Assembly: GCA_033026295.1 (NCBI GenBank)
Contig: CM065188.1
Coordinates: 15,944,854 to 16,008,853, forward strand
Source of the DNA: Channa striata
Taxonomy: Eukaryota > Chordata > Actinopteri > Anabantiformes > Channidae
Direction of reading: 5' to 3'
DNA: 64,000 bases
Position 1 is the first letter of the stretch. Each line of letters opens with the position of its first letter. The position numbers and the translations under genes are program-made. Below the pieces are notes generated by a model. It was not told the DNA's origin, searched no databases, and saw only the letters and a program-made list of their open reading frames with translations. Of the stretch, positions 50,901 through 62,350 are shown piece after piece.

Positions 50901-53864
50901 ATGAGGTGACACTCTCCACCCACAAAGTCTGACTTTCCACCCCAGGTGTCACCACCTGCCTGAGTCACAATATTCAAGCGCCTGTTTCCTCCTGGTCAAG
51001 ACACTGAACCCAAAGATACCTGCACGGTTTTAGGTTCGTATGTGTAATTCGCTTGGAATAAAAGCATCTGCAAAATTATTCATTGTAGCTGTAGGAGTAA
51101 GAGCTTATTAATCAGCAGGAAAACATCAAATCAAAGAGTCTTCAGTATAACTGAAATCTGTCCCAAGGAACTTTAAAACCTGCTTCGAACTGGAGAAAGA
51201 AAAACAAAACCTAAAATCAGTCCGTCAGACCTTTAAGACTCTGCATCCAGCTCTTAGTTTGTAGATATTTTTTTAAATTTTACTTCTGCTCCTTAGAAAA
51301 AACCTGTAATTTGCGTAATCAGTTAGAAGTTTCTTTGCAGCGTCTGACCACGTTCTTGTGTTTCTCACAGAGTTCTCAGATATCAGCACGTACACAATAG
51401 TGAGACACAAGTTTAGTGAGTTCCTTCAAATTCTGGGAGACGGTTCACTTCTCATCTGAAAGGCGTCTTAAGTTCTCACACAAGGTGAGAGAGAATCACC
51501 TGGATTTAAAACTCTGTGGAGTTAGAACTGACCACATGTTTCAGGCGAGAGCTGAAACAAACGAAAATTATCGTCCAAAACCAAGACGTGAACGTTCTGA
51601 TCAATGCTGCATTGTGAGCTCGGCCGTGAGTCTGCGCCTGTCAGCAAATAAGTCTGTCCAACTTTGTGCAGCGAATATGGAAACACGGCTCAGCTGAGGA
51701 TGGAGAATATCTCGACACTCAAGTGCAGATGTGAAATAAGACTGAGATCTGTGCTGACATGGGCATCGATCCTCCTTCTATTACAACGAAAACATGAAAT
51801 AATAGGAGGGTGTGACTTCTCTTCCTTCCTGTCACTCCTCCCCTCATGTTCCTCGTCCATAAAAACCCATCAGACTACCAGTGACCATCAAAGACACATA
51901 AACAAGGTCTTCAAGTCCAGGATCAGACTAGTCCTGCCCCAAGGTCAAAGGTAGAAACACAGAAAAGCTTCTCAGCGGGGTCTCTGTGCCTCACAGTGTG
52001 ATTGTGCAAACTGGTGCAGTGTAAACGCTTTCTGGCGTCAGTCGACGTGGACCTCTGAATCTGCCCGTCTGTTCTCAGCCGCGTCCCCACAGTGAACACA
52101 CTGAGACCACTTTGTGCCGCCCTTCCCAGCAGACGCCACTCTCCTGCCCGCCATCTGTGGGCAGCTTAAATGTTCTGCACTCGCACAAAAAGAGCCCTGT
52201 TTGTGTCAGGAAGCCGCTCGAGACCCTCCCTTAACCAGGCTGATTGGTTTATACAAGGCGGGTTTTTCTTTCTTCCTGCACTTTTGCTCGATGGAGGCCA
52301 AGACAAACGCCTCACACAGCATCTCGAGCGCTGCAGCTCGGATGGTGAACACGTCAAATACGTCCTGCTGTTGTGCTCACCGACTGTCGCTGGGCTAAAA
52401 GCTACACGTGCCAGTCCGTGCCTGACAGGCCTTGAAATCAGTTTTACTTACGTCTGCACCTGGAAGGCCTGGAGCTCCAGGAAGTCCGTCCTTGCCGTTA
52501 TCACCATCAGGGCCCTGAGAGCAGAAGATTTCACTTGCTTAATGAACGTTTCAATCAGCAGCCGTTACACATTTTCTGTTCGTGAGAGGGGAAAGTAAAT
52601 TGAACTCACAGGTCCACCGGTTGCTGTGGAGTCTTCTCCTCTGTCGCCCTGAACGGAGACGAAGAACGTGTTCAGATGAAGAAAGACTTTTAAGTCTGAA
52701 CCCTATTGAGTTGTTCCACTGACTGACATCATGCATATTTGTACTTTTCCGGACGTATGGGGATTTTTTTCAGCTCAGAATTTGTTCAATTCTGGTTGGT
52801 GGATATTGGTGTGCACTTGCACTTTTATGTACGATCATAAGGTCTGAGTTTATCGAATGAGGTTTTCGAGAAGTTGCAGAAACATTTTCCAGCTCACAGG
52901 GCAGCAGTTGAGTTTTAAAAGGAAGAATGAGCTGCTCTGTGCTGAGCAGGTGAACAGCTTTTTCATCTATTAACGTTTGTTACGTTTGTTACTGTCAGTA
53001 AAGCTTCATTTTGAACGATCACAATGAAGCTAAACAGAGGATGAAGTCATGCAAACACATTTATTTCCCCAGCTCCGGTTTGGTCCGGACTGTGAACCCC
53101 TGAAATCCTGCGACACTGTTCACTGAGCTGATTCACAGTTTGAAACTCACATCGATGCCGTCCACTCCGGGCACGCCGGCTACTCCTGGTGGCCCCGGGG
53201 GCCCTCTGGGGCCGACCTGGCCCGTCTGTAGAGCAAACACAGAAATCATCTTTTTTCCACTCAAATTCATATCAAAACACCGTCATGTGCTGCTGCTGCT
53301 GCTGCTGCTCACACAGACTCTCATTGTGTGGCTGATGTGAGGGGGAAAGGTCATGAAACCAAACCTGGTCTCCCATCGCAGCCCCATTAAACCGCCTAAG
53401 TAACTGCATGTGCTCAGATTATTGTGGCTGTCTGCTGCTGAGGCGTTTAGACGAGTAGCAATAAACTGCTGTTATTAGTCATTTTTGAAAACGTGTATTT
53501 ACACAAAAAAACGTTTGACAAGCTTGAAATCACAGCAAAAAAAGTTTCCTATGCTTTTTATCAAACAGACAACTACAACACAAGAAACTTTAAAAAGTAA
53601 AACAGTTTGGAACAATATGTCTGTTCAACAGTGAGAAACACTGACAGCGTAACATACAATGTAAACTTACTATCAAGAATGAAACATTCAGAATCTTTCT
53701 CATAAAACATAAAGTGTAAGAGGGTCTGTATCAGCCCCCCTCTGAGCAGCTTCTCTGAAGGGACTGAAACATCCCTCATGTCTCACCTGAGCAGAGCAAA
53801 TCAGCACGATGTGCAGTAGAAGCACCAACAGAGGCTGGATCCGACGGATCCCGGAGAGCGCCAT
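38989..53864 (-). CDS. col9a1: Collagen alpha-1(IX), short form, 32 coding exons, 687 aa
   Basis: FACIT collagen of cartilage and vitreous, trimerising with alpha-2(IX) and alpha-3(IX) on collagen II fibrils. Exons by low-high bounds in transcript order: 53787-53864, 53151-53225, 52610-52648, 52452-52514, 50677-50730, 50488-50523, 50155-50178, 49251-49304, 49113-49166, 48929-48961, 48458-48514, 48320-48373, 48176-48229, 47976-48029, 47211-47264, 47075-47128, 46655-46708, 46485-46538, 46039-46092, 45909-45953, 45763-45816, 45615-45668, 45187-45240, 43381-43452, 42876-42911, 42757-42801, 42595-42627, 42029-42175, 41050-41104, 40535-40723, 39812-39889, 38989-39191. About half are 54 nt. The signal peptide runs directly into Gly-X-Y; there is no NC4/TSPN domain. 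NC3 has EDLCPSACP; NC2 has [14 protein letters not shown]; the C-terminus has [12 protein letters not shown] and GYCEPSQC, all diagnostic of COL9A1 rather than A2/A3. Long introns (43453-45186, 50731-52451, 41105-42028) show only repeats and no extra exons. Confidence 0.95.
40535..41104 (-). other. col9a1: NC2-encoding exons of col9a1
   Basis: Exons 41050-41104 and 40535-40723 carry [18 protein letters not shown] then [16 protein letters not shown]. This is the short trimerisation segment that separates COL2 from COL1. The junction phase (G plus AG) closes exactly. Confidence 0.85.
48458..48961 (-). other. col9a1: NC3-encoding exons of col9a1
   Basis: Exon 48929-48961 ends the COL3 helix with [11 protein letters not shown], and exon 48458-48514 opens [11 protein letters not shown] before returning to Gly-X-Y. 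The two cysteines are placed as in mammalian NC3, which forms interchain disulfides. Confidence 0.8.
50985..51072 (+). repeat. Short fish repeat fragment in a col9a1 intron
   Basis: GTCAAGACACTGAACCCAAAG and GCTTGGAATAAAAGCATCTGC are the start and end tags of the same teleost repeat seen at 27590-27790, with the middle deleted. Confidence 0.5.
53288..53309 (+). repeat. (TGC)n microsatellite
   Basis: About seven uninterrupted TGC units in the second col9a1 intron. Noncoding on both strands in the gene model. Confidence 0.85.
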
Positions 53865-55350
53865 GGTCTTCCCGGGCACAGAGGACGATGCTTCGAGTCC
53901 CTTCTCCCCAGATTAGACGGCACTCACCGACGGTCCACCTGTCCGCTCTCCCCCCTGACTGAAGCCCCACCGCCTGCTGGAAGGGGAGGGTGTTAGAAAG
54001 TCCTGGTTATTCGCCAGAAGCCGAGGCTCTGCAGGCTGGAGGAGGAGGAGGAGGGGGTGGAGGACGGCTTCTCTGCACAAAAAGGGTGGAGTGTCCCTTT
54101 ACTGAGGATGAATCACAAGCCTGTATTTTCCTTTTTTACTAAACATAAACATAAACAACATAATTTGGTCCTTTGAATTTAGGTTCATTGTGTCTCAAAT
54201 AGATGAGAATAGCTGCGTAATTTTAAGGTTTTATTTGGGAAGAAAAACTTTGTGTATTAATCAGAGGTGAGGACGTCTTTCAGCAGTGAATAATAAGGTT
54301 CAGCATGACAACGTGATGCTGTTAACTACAGTATAAAATCTGATGCTTCGGTTATAGTTCAAAACCTTCTGTCCTCGTATTCAGCTTTTTTTATGAGATA
54401 ACTTTTTCTCATTCAAATGAAGGGAGAGAATTTTCAGCTCCGCTTCATCTTTTTCAGTCTTTTTTTGGCTTTAGCTAGTCGGCCATACTTTAGTCTAGAG
54501 AAACCATTCAGACTCAGACTATTAATCTTCTAGTCTGCTTTTCAATATCTTTTAGGGTTTTTGAAGAATCACAGTTTTCAGTTTTATGCTGTTTTTGGCA
54601 ATTTCTGCTCCTCTCCAGCAGAATATTCGATGACATCACACCCTGTTAACTATTGCTCTTAAACTTGTTTCAGTTTTTCTCTTCTTCTTTCTCTTCTGTC
54701 AGTTTTCAGATTTCGCAGACAAATTATGTAATAAATCTGTGGGGAAAATTGCCAGCTTCCAGGAAATGTGCTTCTTCTTATTTCGGTTAAAACGACCAAA
54801 AGCACAGACAGTGTCCCCCATTAACAGCTGGAGGAATTTCTGAGCGGACCCAGCTGAAGGCTGTGTTTTCTGATATGACTCTCAGCTTTTAAATTATTAC
54901 ACCGTTTCTGAGGCAAAGTTTCGAGTCTTTCCTGCCACGTGTCTGTGATAAGCTTTAAATCAGATAAGCTTTTAAAAAAAACTTTTAAGTTTCAATTCAG
55001 CCTTTAGCAAAACCAAAACTTTCTTCAGGTAGTTTTTTTTCAGTAGTTTATTTTCTAATTTCATTTTCTTACATTTTCATAATATGTTTCCACTATTTCA
55101 GCTTTTCCCCATTGCTGGGAAAATCCTTTCGGCGCTGAAGCGTTCGGTGCTTTTTTTGTTGGAAAATGGTTTTATTAGTTAATATTAATGTTCCACCTGA
55201 TATTATAAATCTGATGTGACACATTTCATAGGACTTCACATGCGTGGCCCTTGAATACGTTTCGATGTCCGTCGACCCTCATTAACCCATTCTGAATAAA
55301 TATGAGCAGGTGTCGATGTTTTAATCAAAATTAAACTGAACGTCTTTTCT
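53865..55350. promoter_or_regulatory. Head-to-head region between col9a1 and hyls1
   Basis: About 1.5 kb. The col9a1 leader occupies roughly the first 100 nt. The GC-rich hyls1 first exon begins near 55360. In between the sequence is AT-rich, with no ORF of note and no trace of TSPN/NC4 exons. It probably holds both promoters; no TATA box was recognised. Confidence 0.5.
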
Positions 55351-55628
55351 TTGCAGAGGTTGGACCGCGGTGCAACACGCCGATGCTGTGGGCGGCACCA
55401 GCCTCTGTCTGTCAACTGCAAATGAATGCAACGAAGAAGAAGGGAGGCGGAAGTGGGTTGAGAACGTAAACTGGCGTCGTTTTCAAAGCGTCGTTAACGG
55501 CCGTTGTCGTGGTGCTTCGGGCTTGTGTCTGCGGACGAGACGGTACCGGTAACGAACGGAACCTCGCGGTTTGGGTTTTTATTTGAGCGGCATGGATGAA
55601 TTTTAACAGCGGCTCGGTCGTTGTGCAG
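55350..55628 (+). promoter_or_regulatory. hyls1: hyls1 GC-rich start region and first exon with overlapping uORFs
   Basis: CpG-rich stretch ending in a GTGAGA donor at 55629. Two ATGs four nt apart (55592 and 55596) open different frames. The first ends after four codons at 55606. The second runs through the exon junction and stops within the next exon (from 56304), before the main ATG at 56342. Confidence 0.5.
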
Positions 55629-56341
55629 GTGAGAAACGAAGCCCGCCGGCTTTGTTAGCGTTAGCTTTGCCCCCCGTTGGGCTGCTAAGTGTTAGCCTAG
55701 CGCTACACCGCGGGTTAAAGGTCACAGTTAGAGATTTAAAAGAATTCTGTCGGTGTCGGGTGAGCAACGGAACCGACGGATCCGAGCGACTTTCTGTGAC
55801 CAACTGCTCGGAAATGTCTGGATCAGCGTATCTGTACGTGGATCAACTCCTTCAGTCCGTAGACATTTGCAAGAATAAGGAAAAAGTGGCAATAACCTTT
55901 TTAGTGAGTGGAAAACATAAACGCCGGATCCGTTAGGAAGCATAAAAATATGCACATATATGCTAAACGGGCCCGGCTGGGAGGAGGTGGAACCAAAGTG
56001 CTGCCTGTAGTTCGTCCTCTCCTCCATGAATCCCACTTTACCACAGGCCCCGTTCACATCGTTGTGTGTATTTCAGTTTTTATGTTTTTATAAATACACT
56101 AAATTCAAGGCATAACATGTTAAACGTGGGAAAACCTGTTAGCAAGATGCTAAAGCTGTAACACATATCTGTCGATTTACAAACTAACACAAGGACATTA
56201 GTCAAACCTGCATCTCAAAAGACAAGTCCCAGCTGATGCAGCAAAGACAAATTCATAACGCATCGTTTTGTATTTTGATCTAAACGAATGTTTTGTTTTT
56301 CAGATTTTATGCTACCTCGTCTATTTGTAGCCGAACATAAC

Positions 56342-59300
56342 ATGGAAAACTTGGATTTCTCCGAAGAGGAAATTCAGGAACAACTGGCGATCCTTGGCTA
56401 CAAGAATATACCAAAACACAGACTGCGTGAATTCAAGAGAGGTAAGACTCGGAAGCATCCACCTTCCTCCCCTGCCTCCATCTCTGGTGGCCATCATGTT
56501 GTTTGGTTCGGAAAAGGTCACATGTTGGTCTTTAAAAAAGAAATATTGATTAATATATGGCGAGAATTTTTAAACTCTAAAATACTATACTTTAAATAAC
56601 ATTCCAGTGAATTTTAGAACCATTTGGTAAACGTAGTGATGTGTAGATGGAACCCTGGTACGATGCTTTGAGGGCTTTTATGCACAGTGACATCTGTGAT
56701 TTGTAAAAGCATAACTCTTTAAGACTGAAGCTTGCATGTTTATTTATGAAAATATTAAATCTAAACTTATTGTATTTCACTCAAATGTGTGCTATTAAAA
56801 CTGTTACTAAATACTTTATCTATAAAGCATAGATATAGAAGGATTTTTGGTGCTACTAAACCATGAGTTTCAGTATTTGTGGATTTCATGGACTAAATGA
56901 ACATAATGACAAATCATGGAAATGTTCTCATGCTCATTGTGTTTCTGCTGCACATGAACATGTTTCTCAGCGATTGTCTTTTCTTATTCCACTGATGTCC
57001 CTCGGTTAGTCGGAACACATAAACGTTAAACTCCCATTTACAGTAATAGTTCAAGCTTTGTAGGTCCCCAGTCACATGGTTTTGACAAGGTTCCAAAACA
57101 CTGTATGGCATTTTCCTGTCGCTCTGTGCCCTGTCAGATCTGGACGAACTGATCAGATGTGGAGATTGGAAAACGCTGGCCTCGCCGACCCTGACAAACT
57201 CCCCTACGTCCACGCCTCAGCCCAGTCCTCCTGCCTACACCAAAGAGAAAAGTCAGCGCATTGTACTTCATGACCCTTTCAGAACAATCGCTCAGTGTTT
57301 AGCCGGTTTTGTGTGTTTACGTGTAAATTCTCTTTTACAGTTAGTCAGTGCAGCATCAAAGACTCTGGGGAAGGTTTTTTCTTACATCCACCCAAAGACA
57401 GTAACAGACAGGTAAGTGTTAACTGTTCATTACGCCATTAAAACAGGATTTATGTTTTTATTTTGGACAAGCTTAGAGTTCAGCAAAATTGAATTTGCAA
57501 GTTTTTGACACGGCAGATATAACAGCCCTTAGCAGAATTGAAGTTTAACAATTTATGAACCTGTGTAATTTGTCACACAGGTCCTTCCCGCCTGGCAAAG
57601 TACAAGCTGGCAGCAGGGAAGCAACGACTCGTACGCTGAGCACTCAGTGGCTTCGAAAGTCCAGCTGCCTCCAGGTGCTCCCAGCAGGCTGCACGTGGAG
57701 CTGGATCCAGACGACACCCTCATCGACCCATCACTCACAGACAGCATCACATCTTCTCCGGACAGACACGGGAGACGCTTCATCAAAAGAAAAGTCCTGA
57801 GGTAATTTTAAAAGGAGACGTGCAGATAAAAGCACACACACTGTAGATCTGTGTCCTTTTATCTGACTGACTTTCCAGAAATGTGTTGATTTCTTTCTAC
57901 CAAGTTGGGTTTAATTTTGTGAAACTCATTGAACATAAAAAAGACAGTGCAAATAAAATAATCTACTGTTATTGGGTGCTTGTGAAATCTGTCAAAAAAG
58001 TAAAAGCAGAACATCACAAAGAGTTTATGAAAGTACAGTCAAATACGTTTTGTTTTATTGACGAGTTATTTCGTCATTAAAATGTCAGTGACGACAGATT
58101 CTCTTCAAAAGTTGATTCCCGAGCCCAGATAAAATACGAGTTGCGGCAGCAGGCGGGACACCTGGACTAAAAACCCAGCCCAGATCAGCGAGCAGCGCTG
58201 TGGTGACAACCGAAGGGACAAGCTGAAAGCTTTTTTTTTCAATGTCGTATTAGTAATAACCTGTGTAAGAAATAAAATATAACTTTTGTATTTTTACTTG
58301 ATGATTTTTTCTAAACAAAGCAGGGAATTTCACACAGCTGTTATTCTAATGCTCGTCCTGCTGTGGGGAAGCTAAAGTCGGTAACGTTAATGTGTTTCCT
58401 TTACAGGAAACATAAAGGTCAATCTCTTGTCTGTGATGAATCAGTCTACAGTGAAGATTCAGGTAAGGACCATCAAAAAAACAATCATTTGTTGTTGTGA
58501 AAATTCTATAATTGATTATTTTTATTTTAACTTCTATTTCAGAGGATGTTGCTCAAATTATATCAAATATGAAATGCATTGTGGTTGATTAAGTTTTGGC
58601 CATGGCTCAGTGGTCAGTGGGTTGTCTACTAACTGCGGGGTTGGTTGTTAGATCATCATCTCCTCAAGTCTACAAAATAAAATGTCTTTGGGCAAGACGG
58701 AGCCCCAAGCTGATGTTCACTTCTGAGTGGCCTTTAACAAAAGCCTGGAAAAAGATGAAGGGTGAAAAGGTGAATTGTGGGGGAAAGTAACATGGAATCA
58801 AAGAAAGGGAATAACGGTGAACATGTAATCCCTCCGTTTACCAGCAGTGTGAGCTGTTGGTGCAGCTTCATGAAGCTCCTGGATATCACCTAATCCTCTT
58901 TCCTTAAGCCCTCAGCCTCCAGATCACACACTGCATCCACCTCACCACAAGTGTGCGAGTCGCCACCATGTACAAAATGTACAACGCTCAGTGGGAAGAG
59001 GAGAGCGACGAAGACCAGAGTTCCCTCAACTCCTCTTTTTGGTCTGATAAAGAGATAACGGAAGATGAGGAGGAGGAGGCGGCGGTGGTGGGACTGGAGC
59101 GAGAAATAGATGAGGAAGACTCCAAACCTGTAGCTGAGGCAGAGAACTCTCTTCACGAGGCGTCAGAGGAGGAAAAACATGAGCCGAGCAACCGGGGGGT
59201 GCTTCAGTGGACACATGGAACCGATGAGGAAGATGAAGAAGATCACAACAGCAGTTCTGACAGTCCAGCTCCGAGTTTCCTGACGTCTGGATACGGCACC

Positions 59301-62205
59301 TACAGGCCAGAGGAGCAGGAGGGAGGCGACTCCAGAGATGACCACACTGTGACAGAGTTCGACCAAGACAGTCGGGGAGAGCTGTCTGAGATGAGAGATG
59401 CCGAAGAGGACAGTCGATCACTCTGCAGCTTCGGGGGGTTTGACATCACACGGGAGCCTGGCCTTTATCACGAGAGCCGCCCAGTAAGTGAATTCGCTAG
59501 TGGACCTGAAGCTAATGAGTCATGTCGTGGAGATGGAGCTGCACCGGAAGAGGTGGGTCACAAAGACCTGAACCCAGAGCCACAAGAAGATAAAAGTGAG
59601 TTGTGTGAGCGGAAAGCTGAGCTTCACATTAAGTCTGGAGCCAAAAATGTGACAAATGCAACATCGGAGGGAAGAGCAGAGGTTTCCTTAGCAAAAGGCA
59701 AATTCTCATTTGATGAGAAACCTTTAGAAGGTGGGAGTAATCATCAAGGTCTTGAAGAAGAGAACGATGCGGAGAGAGAATTTGAGGACAAAGTGGAGTT
59801 AGAGGATCCAGATGACTCTTCAATCAACAAAGACATCAAGTTTATCGACTCCAAAGTGGATTTCAGCTGGACGACGTACGAAAAGATGTGCAAGGAGTGG
59901 GAAGGCAACCTCCGACAGATGAAGGGTAAATGGTGCTGGCGCTTTGTAAGAACATCAGGATCTTTACAGCTGAAAGGTTAAAGTTGTAGGGATGACTTTA
60001 GTACTGAAGAACGTCCGTCTGTCTGTCTGTCCATCCATCGTCTTCAACCCCTTCATTCCACACTGGACAGGTCCTTTGGACTTCAAAATGAATCAAAGAT
60101 ACCTTCTGGGAAGTGGGTGCTGAAAACTGCACTTCTTACCTCACCTCAAGAACAATTTGACATGTGGACGGACAGAGCTGGGAACCTGCAGTTATAGGAT
60201 GACCGTTCTGTTGTCACAGGCTCTTACTTAACACAGGGCGTCCCAGAAACCTACACAATTGTCACACACAGATATTGGATCCAAAGTTGAAAGTAAAAAT
60301 TATCATCAACTGAATCTTTTATATGTGTCTTTGAATCCAAGTTAAAGTTTTAGTCTGAGACGAGCAGTAAAAAGTTAGTGGTCAGTGGGATTTTCTACTC
60401 CCACAGCCTGTGCAAGCATTTGTCTTTAGGTGAATGTATGTTCTGTGGTCCTAAAACAGTTTCTAGTGTGTCGGATGAAACGACCTGAACCTTTACCCAG
60501 CATTTTGTGAAACAGCCCTATGTTAGAGTAACTGGAGCAATTAGAAATAACAGACTTCATCCAATCATCTCACTGGATCTTTTTTTTTTTTTTTGGTAGA
60601 AGCAGCTAGTTGTCTGGAGGATCGACTGGCTGATCTTCATATATCAACATCAACTCAACACGACTTTGAGACAGAGATCGAAGACGAGACGAGCCAAGAC
60701 GACACACAGAGCTCAGACGGCATCACTGCAAGTGCCTTCGAATCCTACATCCGAGGCCTGGTGGGTAACGTAGTGTCCCGGGTGACACGCCTGGCAAACG
60801 TGTTCAACATCAAAGTGTTTTGTTCAGTGAGATTTTAAATCAGTGGGGTTTTTTTTTTTTAGAAAGCAAAAGAATATAAAGATCTCAGATAATATGTTAC
60901 AGCAAACTGTTTGTGTTTTTTGACAGAATCGGCGTGACACTGACTTCAGGCCCAAACCCAAATCCTGTAAGTCAAGACCAACCAAACACAACAAGAGATG
61001 CTGTTTTCATACGCACACTTAACAAACCTGTTCGTGTGTAATCACATGAATTCATGTTTCAGTCATCCGCCCAGTGAGGAGCCAACCGACCATAAAGAAG
61101 AGCGACCCAGTGACAAAGTAGGTTTAAACACGGTTGGTTCTACATGAAGTGGCCCTAATGATAAGAAACTCGGACTGACTCGTTTCATGACGTGGTTTCG
61201 TCGTCTCTGCAGATATTTCCAGTATAAGCAGCTGTGGGACATGTTTAAACAACCGGGGGAGAAGGACAGGAGAGCGCTCCGCTGGGAGATAAGGGTACGA
61301 GCCCACAGCAGCTCCCTCTTTCCACAGCTTCAGCTCGAGTCAGCGATTAAAATACTGACCCTCGACTATGTCAATTCATACTGAAAAAAAAGTCCACGTC
61401 CTCTTTTCTCGGACGCTCTGTTGTCGATGTTGACGCGCTGGCTGTAGTTGGGTCCACGTTAGGGAGGTAACAGTCAAACTTCTGTTTGTGCAGTTGTTGC
61501 AGGTTTTTTCTCAATTGGTCTTTTGCTTTTGTTTTCAGGAACAACTTGCACACCAGCCTCCTCCAGTAAGTCATTCTTTCCACATCTGCACCGCACCAAA
61601 AGATTAAGATACATTCACTCTGTGAATAAGTTATTTACTGAGTCAGACGAGGATTTCGTATGTTTGTACATTTCTAAGAATATGCTAGTTCTGTATGTGA
61701 AAATACAACATAATCTAAAGCTACTTCAGAAAAGTCCACTGTGCTCCGTTACGCCACGACGCTCGGCCGAGCGTTTCAGGTAGTCGTGTTTATCAGCTCA
61801 CAGTAAACGAGAAAGCTCAAGCAGAGGTTGTAAGTCTGTACCACTGCAGGTCTGTCACTCAGAATCCCGTCTTCACAGGGGGTGAAAGTTTTGGTTTGAA
61901 AGTTTTGGGGGGTTTTTTTTAAGAAAAATTGACATTGTTTCTGCTTGATTGTTATCGTAATTTGACAGCGACTGACCCGTTTTACCAGTTTGCACAGGTG
62001 GTCCTGAAGTTCTGATCGTGTACGTTTTCCTGTGGACCTTTAACTCTTGTCCCCCTTGTGTCTGTTGCAGCCTAAACCTCGGAGGGTTTATGTGCCAAAC
62101 ACCTACGTTGTGCCAACGGAGAAAAAACGCTCAGCGCTCCGCTGGGAGATCAGGAACACTTTGGCTAACGGTCTCCTTCCACACAAATTCAATTATGAAT
62201 TTTAG
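56342..62205 (+). CDS. hyls1: HYLS1 centriolar and ciliogenesis-associated protein
   Basis: HYLS1 is a conserved centriole component needed for cilium assembly; a missense change in human HYLS1 causes hydrolethalus syndrome. Coding exons: 56342-56441, 57138-57251, 57341-57411, 57581-57801, 58407-58462, an optional 58909-59925, 60600-60781 (this donor is ambiguous; 60769 or 60825 also keep frame), 60927-60966, 61063-61117, 61213-61294, 61539-61565, 62071-62205. Phases close either way: 360 aa without or 699 aa with the large exon. The N-terminus carries [18 protein letters not shown]. The middle [14 protein letters not shown]...DESVYSED matches the human protein. The signature C-terminus has [48 protein letters not shown] and [10 protein letters not shown]. 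Human HYLS1 has one coding exon, so intron content here is striking. Intron 58463-60599 otherwise contains a fish repeat fragment. Confidence 0.93.
58605..58745 (+). repeat. Fish short repeat fragment in hyls1 intron
   Basis: GGCTCAGTGGTCAGTGGGTTGTCTACTAAC-type start, then GCGGGGTTGG and AATGTCTTTGGGCAAGACGG. This is the 5' part of the family seen at 27590-27790 and contains a tRNA-like A-box region. Confidence 0.6.
58909..59925 (+). CDS. Large acidic phase-1/phase-1 exon inside hyls1 (or nested gene)
   Basis: Open frame of more than 1 kb (58953-59981 in the ORF sense). A good acceptor (TCCTCTTTCCTTAAG ending 58908) and a donor at 59926 (GTAAAT) bound a 1,017-nt exon. It enters and leaves in phase 1, exactly the phase of the flanking hyls1 junction (58462 to 60600). 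It encodes about 339 residues, very rich in Glu, Asp and Ser, predicted disordered, ending in a less acidic conserved-looking stretch ([19 protein letters not shown]). Alternatively it is a separate single-exon gene: ATG at 58968 has a strong context (GCCACCATGT) and the frame stops at 59979-59981. I do not recognise the family; acidity is loosely like ermin or glutamate-rich proteins. Confidence 0.6.
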
Positions 62206-62274
62206 GCCTCAGATTTCTACATGTATTGTAGATATTTTTAGGAAAACTTTGCCCTTTTTTTACAGTTCTTACAA

Positions 62275-62280
62275 TTTATT
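62275..62280 (-). terminator. mrpl4: mrpl4 polyadenylation signal
   Basis: AATAAA on the minus strand, 71 nt past the mrpl4 stop at 62351. Confidence 0.6.
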
Positions 62281-62304
62281 TATGACTTTTTTGTTCTTAG
62301 ACAT

Positions 62305-62310
62305 AATAAA
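62305..62310 (+). terminator. hyls1: hyls1 polyadenylation signal
   Basis: AATAAA 100 nt after the hyls1 stop. It lies beyond the opposing mrpl4 signal at 62275-62280, so the two transcripts should overlap. Confidence 0.6.
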
Positions 62311-62350
62311 CACAAAGAAAACAAGTGTCAGTGAACAGAACTCGTCTCTT

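Noticed and set aside
38989..53864. Collagen alpha-2(IX) or alpha-3(IX), which also lack NC4
   Set aside because: NC2 ([14 protein letters not shown]...[11 protein letters not shown]) and the C-terminus (GYCEPSQC) match COL9A1 and not the A2/A3 sequences.
58953..58958. GTG at 58953 as the start of the acidic ORF
   Set aside because: A GTG start is implausible in a vertebrate nuclear gene. The frame is better explained by the acceptor at 58908 or by the ATG at 58968.
60765..60766. GTAACG donor for the hyls1 exon at 60600
   Set aside because: It gives phase 1, and joining to 60927 creates an in-frame TGA within three codons. Donors at 60770, 60782 or 60826 keep the frame.
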